Source of the DNA: Microbacterium sp. Root61
GTDB taxonomy: Bacteria > Actinomycetota > Actinomycetes > Actinomycetales > Microbacteriaceae
Length of the DNA stretch: 64,000 nt
Assembly: GCF_001427525.1 (NCBI RefSeq)
Contig: NZ_LMGU01000001.1
Span: forward strand, 1,149,788 to 1,213,787
Direction of reading: 5' to 3'
Both the position numbers and the translations under genes were made by a program. Numbering within the stretch: the stretch's first letter is position 1; the number at the start of each line of letters is the position of its first letter. The notes beneath the pieces are model-generated. The model did not search any database and was not told the origin of the DNA. It was given only the letters and a program-made list of their open reading frames with translations. Below are positions 19,046 to 30,190 of this stretch, one piece after another.

Positions 19046-19546
19046 ATGACCGACAGCGCGACCCGCTCCGCCCCTGACCGCGCCGCCTTCTGGGCCGGCA
19101 TCGCGCTGATCGTGCTGCCGCTGCTCGCAGTCGTGATCAAGTTCACGTGGATGGGGTGGCTCGCGCTCATCCTGGTGATCGTCTCTCCCGGGCTGGCAGT
19201 CGGCTACGCGCTGCAGGTGGTCATCGCGGCGAACGGGCTGCTGCGGCCGCGCGGGGTTCTGCGGGCGCCGACCGTACGACGGCGCGCGCTGCTCGCCTCC
19301 TGGCTGAGCGCGGGCGGGGTTCTCGTCGGCGCATTCTTCATGGTCGACGGCGGCGATCAGGACTGGGGATCGGCGTTCATGTACATCGTGGGCGCGCCCG
19401 GCAACGTCGCGCTGGGCGACATCTCGACCGTGATCAGCCTCGCCGCCGGACTCGTCTGGATCGGCGGCTGGCTGTGGCTCGTGATCGAGTGGATCGCAGC
19501 CCACGTGCGCGCCCGCGCCGCGAATCGCGCGGTGGCCACCGTCTGA
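19046..19546 (+). CDS. Small integral membrane protein of unknown function
   Basis: 166 residues from the ATG at 19046 (GAAGG upstream). Four hydrophobic segments lie near 13-30, 32-60, 82-100 and 132-155, with short charged loops. No conserved motif was recognised. It is monocistronic and followed by a long hairpin at 19591-19636. Confidence 0.6.
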   Translation: MTDSATRSAPDRAAFWAGIALIVLPLLAVVIKFTWMGWLALILVIVSPGLAVGYALQVVIAANGLLRPRGVLRAPTVRRRALLASWLSAGGVLVGAFFMVDGGDQDWGSAFMYIVGAPGNVALGDISTVISLAAGLVWIGGWLWLVIEWIAAHVRARAANRAVATV

Positions 19547-19590
19547 CCACCCGACGACCGGCACGCTCGAGAAGGCCCATGAAAAAGTGG

Positions 19591-19636
19591 GGCCCTCTCG
19601 AGTCACTCGCTGGGGGGCGGTCGACTCGAGAGGGCC
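19591..19636 (+). terminator. Long hairpin after the 19.0-19.5 kb membrane protein gene
   Basis: GGCCCTCTCGAGTC pairs perfectly with 19623-19636 (14 bp) around an 18-nt loop, 44 bp after the stop codon. A terminator function is inferred. Confidence 0.5.
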
Positions 19637-19655
19637 TCGTGCTCACCGCATGAAT

Positions 19656-19782
19656 CGGCGCGAACCCGATGGGGGTGGGGTTCGACTCACTTCTGGGGAA
19701 AGCGATGACTCATGAGCTGCGGGAGCTAAGTCAAGGATACGTGCTCCGCAAGAGGGGTGTCTGTCCCCTCTTCGGGGGACAG
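19656..19782 (+). ncRNA. Possible structured RNA with mutually exclusive hairpins
   Basis: Three successive dyads are visible: CGAACCC with GGGTTCG, TGACT with AGTCA enclosing an AGCT/AGCT stem, and at the end two overlapping 8-bp hairpins, AAGAGGGG/CCCCTCTT (19750-19772) and CTGTCCCC/GGGGACAG (19761-19782), that cannot form together. That arrangement resembles an attenuator or a small-RNA terminator. No plus-strand gene follows within 4 kb, so a stand-alone RNA is the simpler idea. No known RNA family was recognised. Confidence 0.25.
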
Positions 19783-19860
19783 AGCATCCGGTGTCACCAC
19801 GACGAATGGACCCCGGCCACAGCATCCGTCCGACTTCACCATCCATCCGATTCTCGCAGT

Positions 19861-19923
19861 GTGGGGCGCGATCCGTCCGTTGGGGCGCAAGAATCACGCC
19901 CCAACGGGCCGAATACGCCCCAA
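19861..19923. repeat. Palindromic element family 1, copy A
   Basis: 63-bp imperfect palindrome. The word TTGGGGCG (first copy degraded to GTGGGGCG) occurs twice 19 bp apart, then its complement CGCCCCAA twice 19 bp apart. It is followed by about 35 bp (GCCCACAGG..GATGCTGCGGCCCGAA) shared with copy B. Confidence 0.8.
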
Positions 19924-20005
19924 GCCCACAGGGCAGCGGATGCTGCGGCCCGAACGACGGCGGATGGGTGTGGGCCTCCGCCGTCGAACGGCCCCCACCC
20001 GGAGA

Positions 20006-20068
20006 TTGGGGCGCGATCCGTCCGTTGGGGCGCAAGCATCACGCCCCAACGGACCGAATACGCCCCAA
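20006..20068. repeat. Palindromic element family 1, copy B
   Basis: 63 bp, with words TTGGGGCG at element positions 1-8 and 20-27 and CGCCCCAA at 37-44 and 56-63. Almost identical to copy A, with the same 35-bp right flank; the two form a direct tandem with a period of about 145 bp. A third copy of the family is inside hutI (33788-33852). Confidence 0.85.
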
Positions 20069-20133
20069 GCCCACAGGACACCGGATGCTGCGGCCCGAAA
20101 GACGGCGAGCCCGTCGAGGAGAAGGCACGAAAA

Positions 20134-20171
20134 GAGGCCCGGACCCGCAGAATCCTGCGGGTCCGGGCCTC
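20134..20171 (-). terminator. Strong rho-independent terminator of the nrdHIEF operon
   Basis: A 17-bp perfect GC-rich stem with a 4-nt loop, followed on the minus strand by TTTT. It lies 39 bp after the nrdF stop and is the clearest terminator in the window. Confidence 0.88.
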
Positions 20172-20209
20172 TCAGCAGCCGTTTTACGGGCCGGGCTTGA
20201 TCCGGGACT

Positions 20210-23356
<3,147 letters not shown>

Positions 23357-23375
<19 letters not shown>

Positions 23376-23836
23376 CGTTCCAATCCTTCGCTCACGCGAT
23401 CTACGTCTTCCGGCGTGCCGAAAACTTCAAGCCGATACAAGTGCGGCACGTGGCACTTGCGGCTGATGATGTCGCCGGCGAGTCCGAATGACTCGCCGAA
23501 GTTGGTGTTTCCCGTGGAGATCACTCCACGCAGCAGGCGACGATTTCGCTCGTCGTTGAGGAATCGGATGACCTGCTTGGGGACCGCTCCCCGTTCGACG
23601 CCGCGGCCTTCGCCGCCTCCGTAGGTCGGAGTGATGAGCACGTACGGCTCATCTATCCGCAAGGGAGGTTCGCTCGAACGGAGCGGGATCCGCACGGCAC
23701 GCTTCCCGAGCTTCTCGATGAAGCGTGCCGTGTTGCCCGACACGCTGGAGAAGTACACCAGCAGCGGAGCAGTCGATGTCGAGGGACGAGCTTCCGATTC
23801 TCGCCCTGCGTTCGCGTGCATGGCGGCGAGGCTCAT
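23357..23836 (-). CDS. nrdI: Flavodoxin-like ribonucleotide reductase activator NrdI
   Basis: 159 residues; a second Met five codons in is an alternative start, since the first 25 residues are not conserved-looking. The FMN-phosphate loop is [15 protein letters not shown], and [13 protein letters not shown] and [12 protein letters not shown] are the other flavin contacts. NrdI generates the oxidant that assembles the dimanganese-tyrosyl cofactor of NrdF. It sits between nrdH and nrdE, overlapping nrdE by 19 bp. Confidence 0.95.
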
Positions 23837-23861
23837 GGCGACGTCCCTGAGCTGATCGGAA

Positions 23862-24095
23862 TCAGGCCAGGCGGCTGGCCAGCTCGTCGATCTTGTCGGG
23901 GCGGAAGCCGGACCAGTGGTCCTCGTCCGTGATCACGACGGGCGCCTGAAGGTAGCCCAGCGCCTTGACCTGTTCGAGGGCCGCGGGGTCCTGCGAGAGA
24001 TCCTGGATCTCGTATTCGATTCCCTTGGAATCCAGCGCGCGATAGGTCGCCGTGCACTGGACACAAGAGGGCTTGGTGTAGACCGTGATCGTCAT
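23862..24095 (-). CDS. nrdH: Glutaredoxin-like electron donor NrdH
   Basis: 77 residues with the redox motif CVQC (C11, C14) and the C-terminal [13 protein letters not shown] characteristic of NrdH-redoxin, which is reduced by thioredoxin reductase. It is the first gene of the operon, 25 bp before nrdI. Confidence 0.96.
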   Translation of the reverse strand: MTITVYTKPSCVQCTATYRALDSKGIEYEIQDLSQDPAALEQVKALGYLQAPVVITDEDHWSGFRPDKIDELASRLA

Positions 24096-24156
24096 AAGAC
24101 CCGTCTCCCCTCACTTCTTCTAGCTCTAACCCGGTAGGCCCCCCACCGGGAGTTCA

Positions 24157-24172
24157 ATACTACATATGGGTA
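24157..24172 (-). promoter_or_regulatory. NrdR-box-like site 1
   Basis: On the minus strand TACCCATATGTAGTAT agrees with the NrdR consensus ACACWATATATWGTGT at 10 of 16 positions. It starts exactly 32 bp from site 2, about three helical turns, which is the spacing NrdR pairs require. Confidence 0.5.
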
Positions 24173-24188
24173 CCGACATTCGTTAGCA

Positions 24189-24204
24189 CCACAAGGGGTA
24201 GTAG
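24189..24204 (-). promoter_or_regulatory. NrdR-box-like site 2
   Basis: On the minus strand CTACTACCCCTTGTGG keeps the outer ACTA and TTGTG halves of the NrdR box (10 of 16 positions). The pairing with site 1 is the main support. Confidence 0.45.
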
Positions 24205-24218
24205 TTACATCCATGTGA

Positions 24219-24394
24219 TTATCCACCGTTCTCCTCAGGTACAACACAGGTTGTCCACCGATTCATCCACAGGACGGGCTCGGATTCGGAACCTGGAAAA
24301 GCGCTGAAAGACGGGAGAATCGGATGCCGCGGCCACATCCATCCACAGGCACGACGCTAAAGGGGGGTTCCGACATCCCCCAGCCTGTGGAAAC
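24219..24394. promoter_or_regulatory. Cluster of DnaA-box-like sequences
   Basis: TTATCCACC (24219-24227), TTGTCCACC (24251-24259), TCATCCACA (24263-24271), CCATCCACA (24339-24347) and, on the other strand, the complement of CTGTGGAAAC (24385-24394). The first three are one mismatch from TTATCCACA or TTGTCCACA. DnaA controls nrd genes in E. coli. Here the link is inference. Confidence 0.4.
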
Positions 24395-24476
24395 TGCGCT
24401 TCGGCGTGTCGCGGCGTGTCGCGACGACCCCACGATCGTCATCGTGCCGGAGGGTCGTCGGCACTACCGTTGAGGG

Positions 24477-25682
24477 GTGGCAGGCTACCGAGAACTACTG
24501 CGCACGCCAGGTGTCGGCCGCGTCATCGCCGCCCAGCTGACGGCGCGATTCCCCAACGGCATGACGAGCCTCGCGATCCTGCTGCACATCGAGCACGTCA
24601 CCGGCTCGTACGGGGCCGCCGGCCTCGTCCTGGCCGCGACCTCGGTCGGGCAGGCCATCGCCGGCCCGCTCACCAGCCGCTGGATGGGCGTGTGGGGCAT
24701 GCGACGCGTGCTCACCATCACCCTGGTGATCTGCGCCGCCTCGCTCACCACCCTCGCGCTCGTGCCGATGCCGGTGCCGTACGCCATGGCGGTCGGCGCC
24801 CTCGTCGGCCTCTCCACCCCTCCCGTGCAGTCCGCGGTCCGCACGATCTACCCGAAGATGGTCAACTCGCGGCAGCTCACGCCGCTGTATTCACTGGACG
24901 CCTCGCTCCAGGAGATCATCTGGATCCTCGCACCGGTCCTGATCACCTTCGTGGCGACCCAGGCCGGCACGGTCCCTGCGCTGCTCGTGATCGTCGTCAT
25001 CCTCATCGGCGGCGGCGCGTGGTTCATCCTCTCCCCCGAGGTCGGACGCGTGCGCATCCCGCGCAGCCGCCGCGGGCTCGGCAAGGTGCTCACCAAGCCG
25101 CCCGTGATGCTCGCCACCGCGATCGGGTTCCTGCTGGTCGGCTCGTTCGGCGCGGTCGAGGCCGGCGTGGTCGCGACCTTCTCGCACGGCGGCCTGGAGG
25201 CCGGCCTCGTGCTCGCGGTCTTCTCGCTCGGCAGCCTCGCCGGCGGGCTGACCTTCGGGCATACCCCGATCGGCCCGTGGGCGATGGCACGCCGCCTCGC
25301 GATCGTCGCGATCGGGCTCACTCTGACCATGTTCTCGCTGAACGTCTGGTGGCTCGGCGGCACGCTGCTGCTGGCCGGCATCGGCGTCGCCCCGGCGCTC
25401 GCGGTCATCTTCGCGATGACCTCCGCGAGCGTGAAGTTCAGCGAGACGGCCGAGGCCTACGGCTGGGTCGGCACCGGACAGCTGATCGGCGCAGCCGCAG
25501 GCTCCGCCGTCGCGGGGTTCCTGATCGACGGAGTGGGCCCGCAGGGCGCCTACTTCGCCGCCGCCGCGTTCTGCGTGCTCGGGCTCATCGTCGCGATCGT
25601 GTTCGTGCGCGGCTTCCCCGACCTGCGCCACCGCGACCCGAGCCCGCTGCCCGACACCGAGCCGGTGCATCTGCCCCGCTGA
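24477..25682 (+). CDS. MFS transporter
   Basis: 401 residues from a GTG, with about 12 hydrophobic segments and a repeated half structure. The N-terminus VGRVIAAQLTARFPNGMTSL and the motif-A-like loop after helix 2 (LTSRWMGVWGMRRVL) indicate a major-facilitator exporter. The substrate is unknown. It is divergent from nrdH across the 381-bp region. Confidence 0.82.
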   Translation: MAGYRELLRTPGVGRVIAAQLTARFPNGMTSLAILLHIEHVTGSYGAAGLVLAATSVGQAIAGPLTSRWMGVWGMRRVLTITLVICAASLTTLALVPMPVPYAMAVGALVGLSTPPVQSAVRTIYPKMVNSRQLTPLYSLDASLQEIIWILAPVLITFVATQAGTVPALLVIVVILIGGGAWFILSPEVGRVRIPRSRRGLGKVLTKPPVMLATAIGFLLVGSFGAVEAGVVATFSHGGLEAGLVLAVFSLGSLAGGLTFGHTPIGPWAMARRLAIVAIGLTLTMFSLNVWWLGGTLLLAGIGVAPALAVIFAMTSASVKFSETAEAYGWVGTGQLIGAAAGSAVAGFLIDGVGPQGAYFAAAAFCVLGLIVAIVFVRGFPDLRHRDPSPLPDTEPVHLPR

Positions 25683-25744
25683 GCTTCGGGAGCGCATAGT
25701 CCGCTCATCGACGGCGCACAGCGACCGGTGGTTCAGTAGGGCGC

Positions 25745-26650
25745 ATGACCCAGGATCACAACACCCCGGACCGCACCACGGCTCCCCTGGACCCGCAGTG
25801 GATCAACGCCGACGGCACCGTCATCGACGAGGACGACCGCGGACTCGTCTACGACGTACGGACGATGATCAACCGTCGCCGCGCGCTCGGAATCTTCGGC
25901 GGCGTCGCGCTCACCTCGCTGCTGGCCGCGTGCGGCGTCAATCCGACGACGGATGCCTCGGCCACCCCCAACGCCACTCCCACTCCCACCGGCTCGGCGT
26001 CGGCGTCGGCTTCGGCATCCGAACCCCTCGCAGAGGTTCCGGACGAGACCGGCGGACCGTACCCGGCCGACGGCTCCAACGGCGTCAACGTGCTCGATGA
26101 CTCGGGCATCGTGCGCGCGGACATCCGCTCCAGCTTCGGGTCGTCCACGACCGTCGCCGCGGGGATTCCGCTGACGATCGCCCTCACCGTGCGGGATGCC
26201 GCGACCGGGCGGGCCCTCGCAGGTAAAGGTGTGTACCTCTGGCATTGCGACCGCGATGGCAACTACTCGCTGTACAGCCAAGGCGTGGAGGACGAGAACT
26301 ACCTGCGCGGCGTGCAGGAGACCGACGCGAACGGCACCGTCGCCTTCACCTCCATCTACCCGGCCTGCTACTCGGGACGCTGGCCGCACATCCACTTCGA
26401 GGTGTACGACGATGTCGCGAACGCGGTGGCCTCGGGGCCTATCGTGAAGACCTCCCAGATCGCGCTGCCCGCCGAGACGAACGACACCGTGTACGCGACC
26501 GCCGGCTACGAGCAGAGCGTGCGCAACGCCGCCCAGGTGACGCTGCAGAACGACAACGTGTTCCGCGACGACGGCGCCATCCGCCAGCTCGCGACGATGT
26601 CCGGCTCGGTCGCCCAGGGCTACACCGCGGCGCTGACGATCGGCGTGTGA
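25745..26650 (+). CDS. Exported intradiol ring-cleavage dioxygenase-like lipoprotein
   Basis: 301 residues. MINRRRALGIFGGVALTSL then LLAAC (about residues 41-63) combines a twin-arginine motif with a lipobox, preceded by a 40-residue cytoplasmic leader. A Ser/Ala/Thr-rich linker follows. The dioxygenase-like domain shows GVYLWHCDRDGNYSLYS and SIYPACYSGRWPHIHFEVY, which supply the Tyr/Tyr/His/His iron ligands of intradiol dioxygenases. It would sit on the outer face of the membrane. The aromatic substrate is unknown; no catabolic genes adjoin it. Confidence 0.85.
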   Translation: MTQDHNTPDRTTAPLDPQWINADGTVIDEDDRGLVYDVRTMINRRRALGIFGGVALTSLLAACGVNPTTDASATPNATPTPTGSASASASASEPLAEVPDETGGPYPADGSNGVNVLDDSGIVRADIRSSFGSSTTVAAGIPLTIALTVRDAATGRALAGKGVYLWHCDRDGNYSLYSQGVEDENYLRGVQETDANGTVAFTSIYPACYSGRWPHIHFEVYDDVANAVASGPIVKTSQIALPAETNDTVYATAGYEQSVRNAAQVTLQNDNVFRDDGAIRQLATMSGSVAQGYTAALTIGV

Positions 26651-26654
26651 GCGC

Positions 26655-27077
26655 TCAGGCGATCCGGCGGAGCAGCTCCAGCACGGCGAGCGCGTAGGCG
26701 TCCGCGGGCTCGGGATGCTCGAACACGAGCGTCTCCCCCACCACACCTGCGGTCGCGTGCACGACGATCTCGACCTCGTGCGTGTCGGCGAGTCGCCGCA
26801 GCGACCGGAACGTGCCACGGAGCATCTCGCGCAGCTGCGCCTCGTGCGGCAGCCACAGTGCGTCCTCCAGCGCCACGGAGTCCAGCGCCCACTCCGTCGT
26901 ACCGTTGAATGCCAGGACCGATCCGGTCGAATAGCTGCGCGCCTCGATTGTCATCTCGCTCACCGTGAAGACATCCGCTTCGAACTCCGGCTCGTCCAGC
27001 TGGAAGCGGTCGCCCGGCTGCGGGTGCCACACCAGCCCGGCTTCGCGCAGCGCGCGGGCGAGTTCGGTCGAGATCAT
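26655..27077 (-). CDS. Conserved actinobacterial protein of unknown function
   Basis: 140 residues from the ATG at 27075-27077; the upstream frame overlaps the divergent hydrolase and is not protein-like. The N-terminus ISTELARALREAGLVWHPQP and the central GTTEWALDSVALEDALWLPH are conserved in actinobacterial homologues, some of which carry an unsupported pilus-assembly CpaE label. No catalytic motif is visible. The stop is 5 bp from the convergent dioxygenase-like gene. Confidence 0.65.
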   Translation of the reverse strand: MISTELARALREAGLVWHPQPGDRFQLDEPEFEADVFTVSEMTIEARSYSTGSVLAFNGTTEWALDSVALEDALWLPHEAQLREMLRGTFRSLRRLADTHEVEIVVHATAGVVGETLVFEHPEPADAYALAVLELLRRIA

Positions 27078-27132
27078 GTCCCCATCTTGCCCCCGGATGC
27101 TGCGCCCCGGCGTCGGATCGTAGGCTGAGCGC

Positions 27133-27891
27133 ATGACCGCACCCGTCACCCTGCCCCGTCTGTCGTGGGGCGGTCCGTCCGCCCCGCTCCGCGCCCTCTT
27201 GGTGCACGGCCTCGGCTCCACCGGAGCGCTGATGTGGCGCTACGGGGTGGCGCTGTCGGAGGCCGGCTGGCGTGCGGACGCGGTCGACCTGCGCGGACAC
27301 GGCACCGCGCCGCGCACCCTGGACTACTCGGTCCACGCGTACGCCGCAGACCTCTCCGCCACGACTCCGGAGCACGGCGGTCCGTGGGATCTCGTGATCG
27401 GGCACTCGCTCGGTGGCACGACCACGACGCTCGCTGCCTCCGCCGATCCGCAGTGGACGCGACGCCTCCTCCTGATCGACCCGGGCATCCAGCTCGCCGA
27501 CAGCGATCGCGAGATCGTGCGCTCGAGCCAGGAGCAGTCGTTCGAGGACCCTTCGATCGCGGCGGTGCGTGCCGAGCATCCGCACTGGCACGAGACCGAC
27601 ATCGAGCTCAAGGCCCTCGCCACGCAGCAGGCCAGCCGCTGGGCCGTGGATCAGACCAGCGCCCAGAACGATCCCTGGGACATCCGGGACGCGGCATCCC
27701 GTCTGCGCGTGCCGACGCACATCATCGGCTCAGATCCGCTCGTGCACTCCATCTTCACCGGTGCTCTCGCAGAGGAGGTGCTGCGCAACCCGGTCGTCTC
27801 GATGTCGGTGATTCAGGATGCCGGGCACTCCCCGCACCGGGACAAGCCCGAGGAGACGATCGCGGAGGTCCTGCGCGTCCTGTCCGCCTGA
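27133..27891 (+). CDS. Alpha/beta hydrolase
   Basis: 252 residues. The oxyanion region is LLVHGLGSTGALMW, the nucleophile elbow is GHSLGG (Ser near 98), and the catalytic His is in DAGHSPHRDKPEET near the C-terminus. The core is complete with a modest cap domain. It is a probable esterase, lactonase or C-C hydrolase; the substrate is unknown. It is divergent from the 140-aa protein, with 55 bp between the starts. Confidence 0.87.
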   Translation: MTAPVTLPRLSWGGPSAPLRALLVHGLGSTGALMWRYGVALSEAGWRADAVDLRGHGTAPRTLDYSVHAYAADLSATTPEHGGPWDLVIGHSLGGTTTTLAASADPQWTRRLLLIDPGIQLADSDREIVRSSQEQSFEDPSIAAVRAEHPHWHETDIELKALATQQASRWAVDQTSAQNDPWDIRDAASRLRVPTHIIGSDPLVHSIFTGALAEEVLRNPVVSMSVIQDAGHSPHRDKPEETIAEVLRVLSA

Positions 27892-27907
27892 CCGCTGCGC
27901 ACAAGAA

Positions 27908-28906
27908 TCACCGCACCACGTACTCGACGGCCTGTCCGGCATCGATCACGACGCCGATGAAGCTCGGCACCGCGGTGGACAGCTGCTTCTGCAGCGCGTC
28001 GATCGGGGGTAGCTTCCCGTCCTCGGTCGTGACGTTCAGCGTGAGCGACAGGCCGTCCCAGTCCGCGTTGTACACGCGCGCGCCCGGCACGTCGGCCAGC
28101 CAGCGGACGGTCTCCTGCTGGACCGTCACCGACCATCGGGCGAAGGCGACGGACACGATCGAGTTGGCGGCCAGCGGGATGGCGACGATGAGCGCGAGCA
28201 CGGTGACGACCGTGTACGCGCGGCGCCGGTTCGCGCTCGGCGAGGATCCGGGGTCCCGGGCGTAGCCGCCCATCGTGAAGACGATGCTGCCCGCGATCAC
28301 CAGGGCGACGACGTTGGAGAGGAACAGGACGAGCGCGCCGAAGGCGTCCTCCCACTGTCCCTGACCGGCGCACACCCCCACGACGCCGAGCGGCGGCACC
28401 AGCGAGATCGAGATGGCGACGCCGGGGAGCACCGCGCTGAGGTCCTTCCGGCACATCGCGAACCCTCCGGCCAGGCCGGTCGCCAGGGCCGCGACGAGGT
28501 CCATCAGGCTCGGCGAGGTGCGCCCGACGACCTGGGAGTTGGTCGCCAGGCTCTCCGGCGTCGCGACGAACACCGCGAAGATGAGCCCGAGGACGATGAC
28601 GATCACGAGGCCGATCAGCACCCACATGATCGACCGCAGCACGAGGCTCAGGTGCCCCGTGACGATGCCGAGCGCGATGCCCAGGATCGGGGTGCCGAGC
28701 GGTGCGATGATCATGGCCCCGATGACGGTGGCGGTGGAGTCGGTCAGCACGCCCGCGATGGCGATCATCCCGGCCAGCGTCAGCATGATGAGGAACCCGG
28801 TGCGTTTGCCGACGGTGTCGCCGTAGCCGAGATCCAGCGCGTCGTTGAGGGCGTCGACCGGCTGCCGCTGAGAACGCGGGATCAGGGTCTGGGTGAGGCG
28901 GGACAT
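27908..28906 (-). CDS. DUF389 (TIGR00341-type) membrane protein
   Basis: 332 residues. The N-terminal half has six or more membrane helices, with TATVIGAMIIAPLGTPILGI as the family signature near residue 58. The C-terminal part is a soluble domain of about 100 residues. The transport or sensing role of this family is not established. Confidence 0.85.
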   Translation of the reverse strand: MSRLTQTLIPRSQRQPVDALNDALDLGYGDTVGKRTGFLIMLTLAGMIAIAGVLTDSTATVIGAMIIAPLGTPILGIALGIVTGHLSLVLRSIMWVLIGLVIVIVLGLIFAVFVATPESLATNSQVVGRTSPSLMDLVAALATGLAGGFAMCRKDLSAVLPGVAISISLVPPLGVVGVCAGQGQWEDAFGALVLFLSNVVALVIAGSIVFTMGGYARDPGSSPSANRRRAYTVVTVLALIVAIPLAANSIVSVAFARWSVTVQQETVRWLADVPGARVYNADWDGLSLTLNVTTEDGKLPPIDALQKQLSTAVPSFIGVVIDAGQAVEYVVR

Positions 28907-29025
28907 GTGGTCTCCTCGCTGCGGTTGCGTTCATCGTGGCACGGGTGCCCGGGCAAGAGGTACCGTGTCCCGACCGGTTCTCGATCCGCACCCCGCACCG
29001 GAGTCCGAGGCGGAAGAATGGAGCC

Positions 29026-30186
29026 GTGACCGACTTCGATCCTGCGGCGTACCTCCCCGACGACCTTCTCGAGCGGATCCGTTCCCGGGCGACGGTCCAC
29101 GATCGCGAGAACACCTTTCCCGACGACGACCTCGCGGAGCTGACCGCGGCGGGCTATCTCGCGATCCTCGTGCCGAAGGACCGCGGCGGCGCCGGGCTCG
29201 GCCTGGCCGAGGCATCCGTCCTCCAGCAGCGGCTTGCGGGCGCCGCCCCGGCCACCGCCCTCGCGATCAACATGCACCTGGTGTGGACCGGCGTCGCGAA
29301 GGTCCTCCAGGATCGCGGCATCGACGACCTCGCCTTCGTGCAGACCGGCGCGGCGGTCGGAGAGGTATTCGCCTTCGGGATCAGCGAGGCCGGCAACGAC
29401 CTCGTGCTGTTCGGCAGCGATACGGATGCCGCGCCCCGGCCGGGCGGATCGTACGCGTTCACGGGGACCAAGATCTTCACCTCGCTCGCGCCGGTGTGGA
29501 CCCAGCTGGGGCTGCACGGCCTGGACACCACCTCCCCCGACGGACCGCAGATGGTCTACGCCTTCGTCCCTCGCACCGACGCCGTCGTGACGCGGGACGA
29601 CTGGGACACGGTGGGCATGCGCGGCACGCAGAGCCGCACGACCGAACTGCACGGCGCCGTCGCCCCCGCGGACCGCATCGTGCGGCGCGTGGCACCGGGG
29701 CCGAACCCCGACCCCATCGTGTTCGGCATCTTCAGCGTGTTCGAGATCCTGCTGGCATCGGTCTACACCGGCATCGCGCGGCGCGCCCTCGAGCTCGCGG
29801 TGGAGACGGCCGGCAAGCGCCGGTCCAAGCGCACGGGGGCGTCGTATAGCCAGGACCCCGACATCCGCTGGCGCATCGCCGAGATGGCGCTCGCGTACGA
29901 CGCCCTCCCGCCGCAGCTCGCGGCGCTCGCGGGCGACGTGGACCGGCTTGCCGATCATGGGTCGCAGTGGTTCGCGCTCCTGTCGGGGCTCAAGCACCGC
30001 GCCGTGACGATGGCCAAGCGGGTCGTCGATGACGCCGTACTCGTCGCCGGCGGTTCGTCCTACTTCAGTGCCAGCGAGCTCGGTCGGCTGTATCGCGACG
30101 TGCTGGCGGGCATGTTCCACCCGTCCGACCCCGAGTCGGCGCACTCGACCGTCGCGACGGCCTGGCTCGGACCGCTCGAGGGCTGA
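29026..30186 (+). CDS. Acyl-CoA dehydrogenase family protein
   Basis: 386 residues from a GTG at 29026. FPDDDLAELTAAGYLAILVP in the N-terminal helical domain, VFAFGISEAGND and FTGTKIFTSLAPV in the beta-domain FAD site, and a C-terminal helical bundle with ASVYTGIARRALELAVETA support an FAD-dependent acyl-CoA dehydrogenase fold. The substrate chain is unknown. It may equally be one of the flavin monooxygenases of this superfamily. Confidence 0.85.
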   Translation: MTDFDPAAYLPDDLLERIRSRATVHDRENTFPDDDLAELTAAGYLAILVPKDRGGAGLGLAEASVLQQRLAGAAPATALAINMHLVWTGVAKVLQDRGIDDLAFVQTGAAVGEVFAFGISEAGNDLVLFGSDTDAAPRPGGSYAFTGTKIFTSLAPVWTQLGLHGLDTTSPDGPQMVYAFVPRTDAVVTRDDWDTVGMRGTQSRTTELHGAVAPADRIVRRVAPGPNPDPIVFGIFSVFEILLASVYTGIARRALELAVETAGKRRSKRTGASYSQDPDIRWRIAEMALAYDALPPQLAALAGDVDRLADHGSQWFALLSGLKHRAVTMAKRVVDDAVLVAGGSSYFSASELGRLYRDVLAGMFHPSDPESAHSTVATAWLGPLEG

Positions 30187-30190
30187 GCGA

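Larger units (their letters stand above)
19547..20209. other. 663-bp non-coding block with hairpins and tandem palindromes
   Basis: No convincing gene lies here; the open frames run through palindromes and have no family resemblance. In order the block holds a 14-bp hairpin (19591-19636), a stretch of small stem-loops ending in two competing hairpins (19656-19782), two family-1 palindromic elements (19861-19923, 20006-20068), and the terminator of the nrd operon (20134-20171). Confidence 0.7.
24096..24476. promoter_or_regulatory. nrdH leader and promoter region with NrdR-like and DnaA-box-like sites
   Basis: This 381-bp gap between nrdH and the divergent MFS gene contains no gene. It is less GC-rich in its nrd-proximal half. 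Two NrdR-box-like 16-mers lie at 24157-24172 and 24189-24204. A possible minus-strand promoter (TTGTAC with TAATCA about 17 bp later) lies upstream of these. Several TNNTCCAC(A/C) sites resembling DnaA boxes lie between 24219 and 24394. Confidence 0.6.

Noticed and set aside
19660..19700. tRNA T-arm-like sequence (GGGGTTCGACTC) suggesting a tRNA remnant
   Set aside because: No anticodon arm or acceptor stem can be built around it; it is the right half of a simple 7-bp hairpin.
24219..24394. DnaA-box-like cluster as a replication origin
   Set aside because: No dnaA, dnaN or other origin-linked genes are near, the boxes are imperfect and no AT-rich unwinding element is evident. A regulatory role for nrd is more likely.
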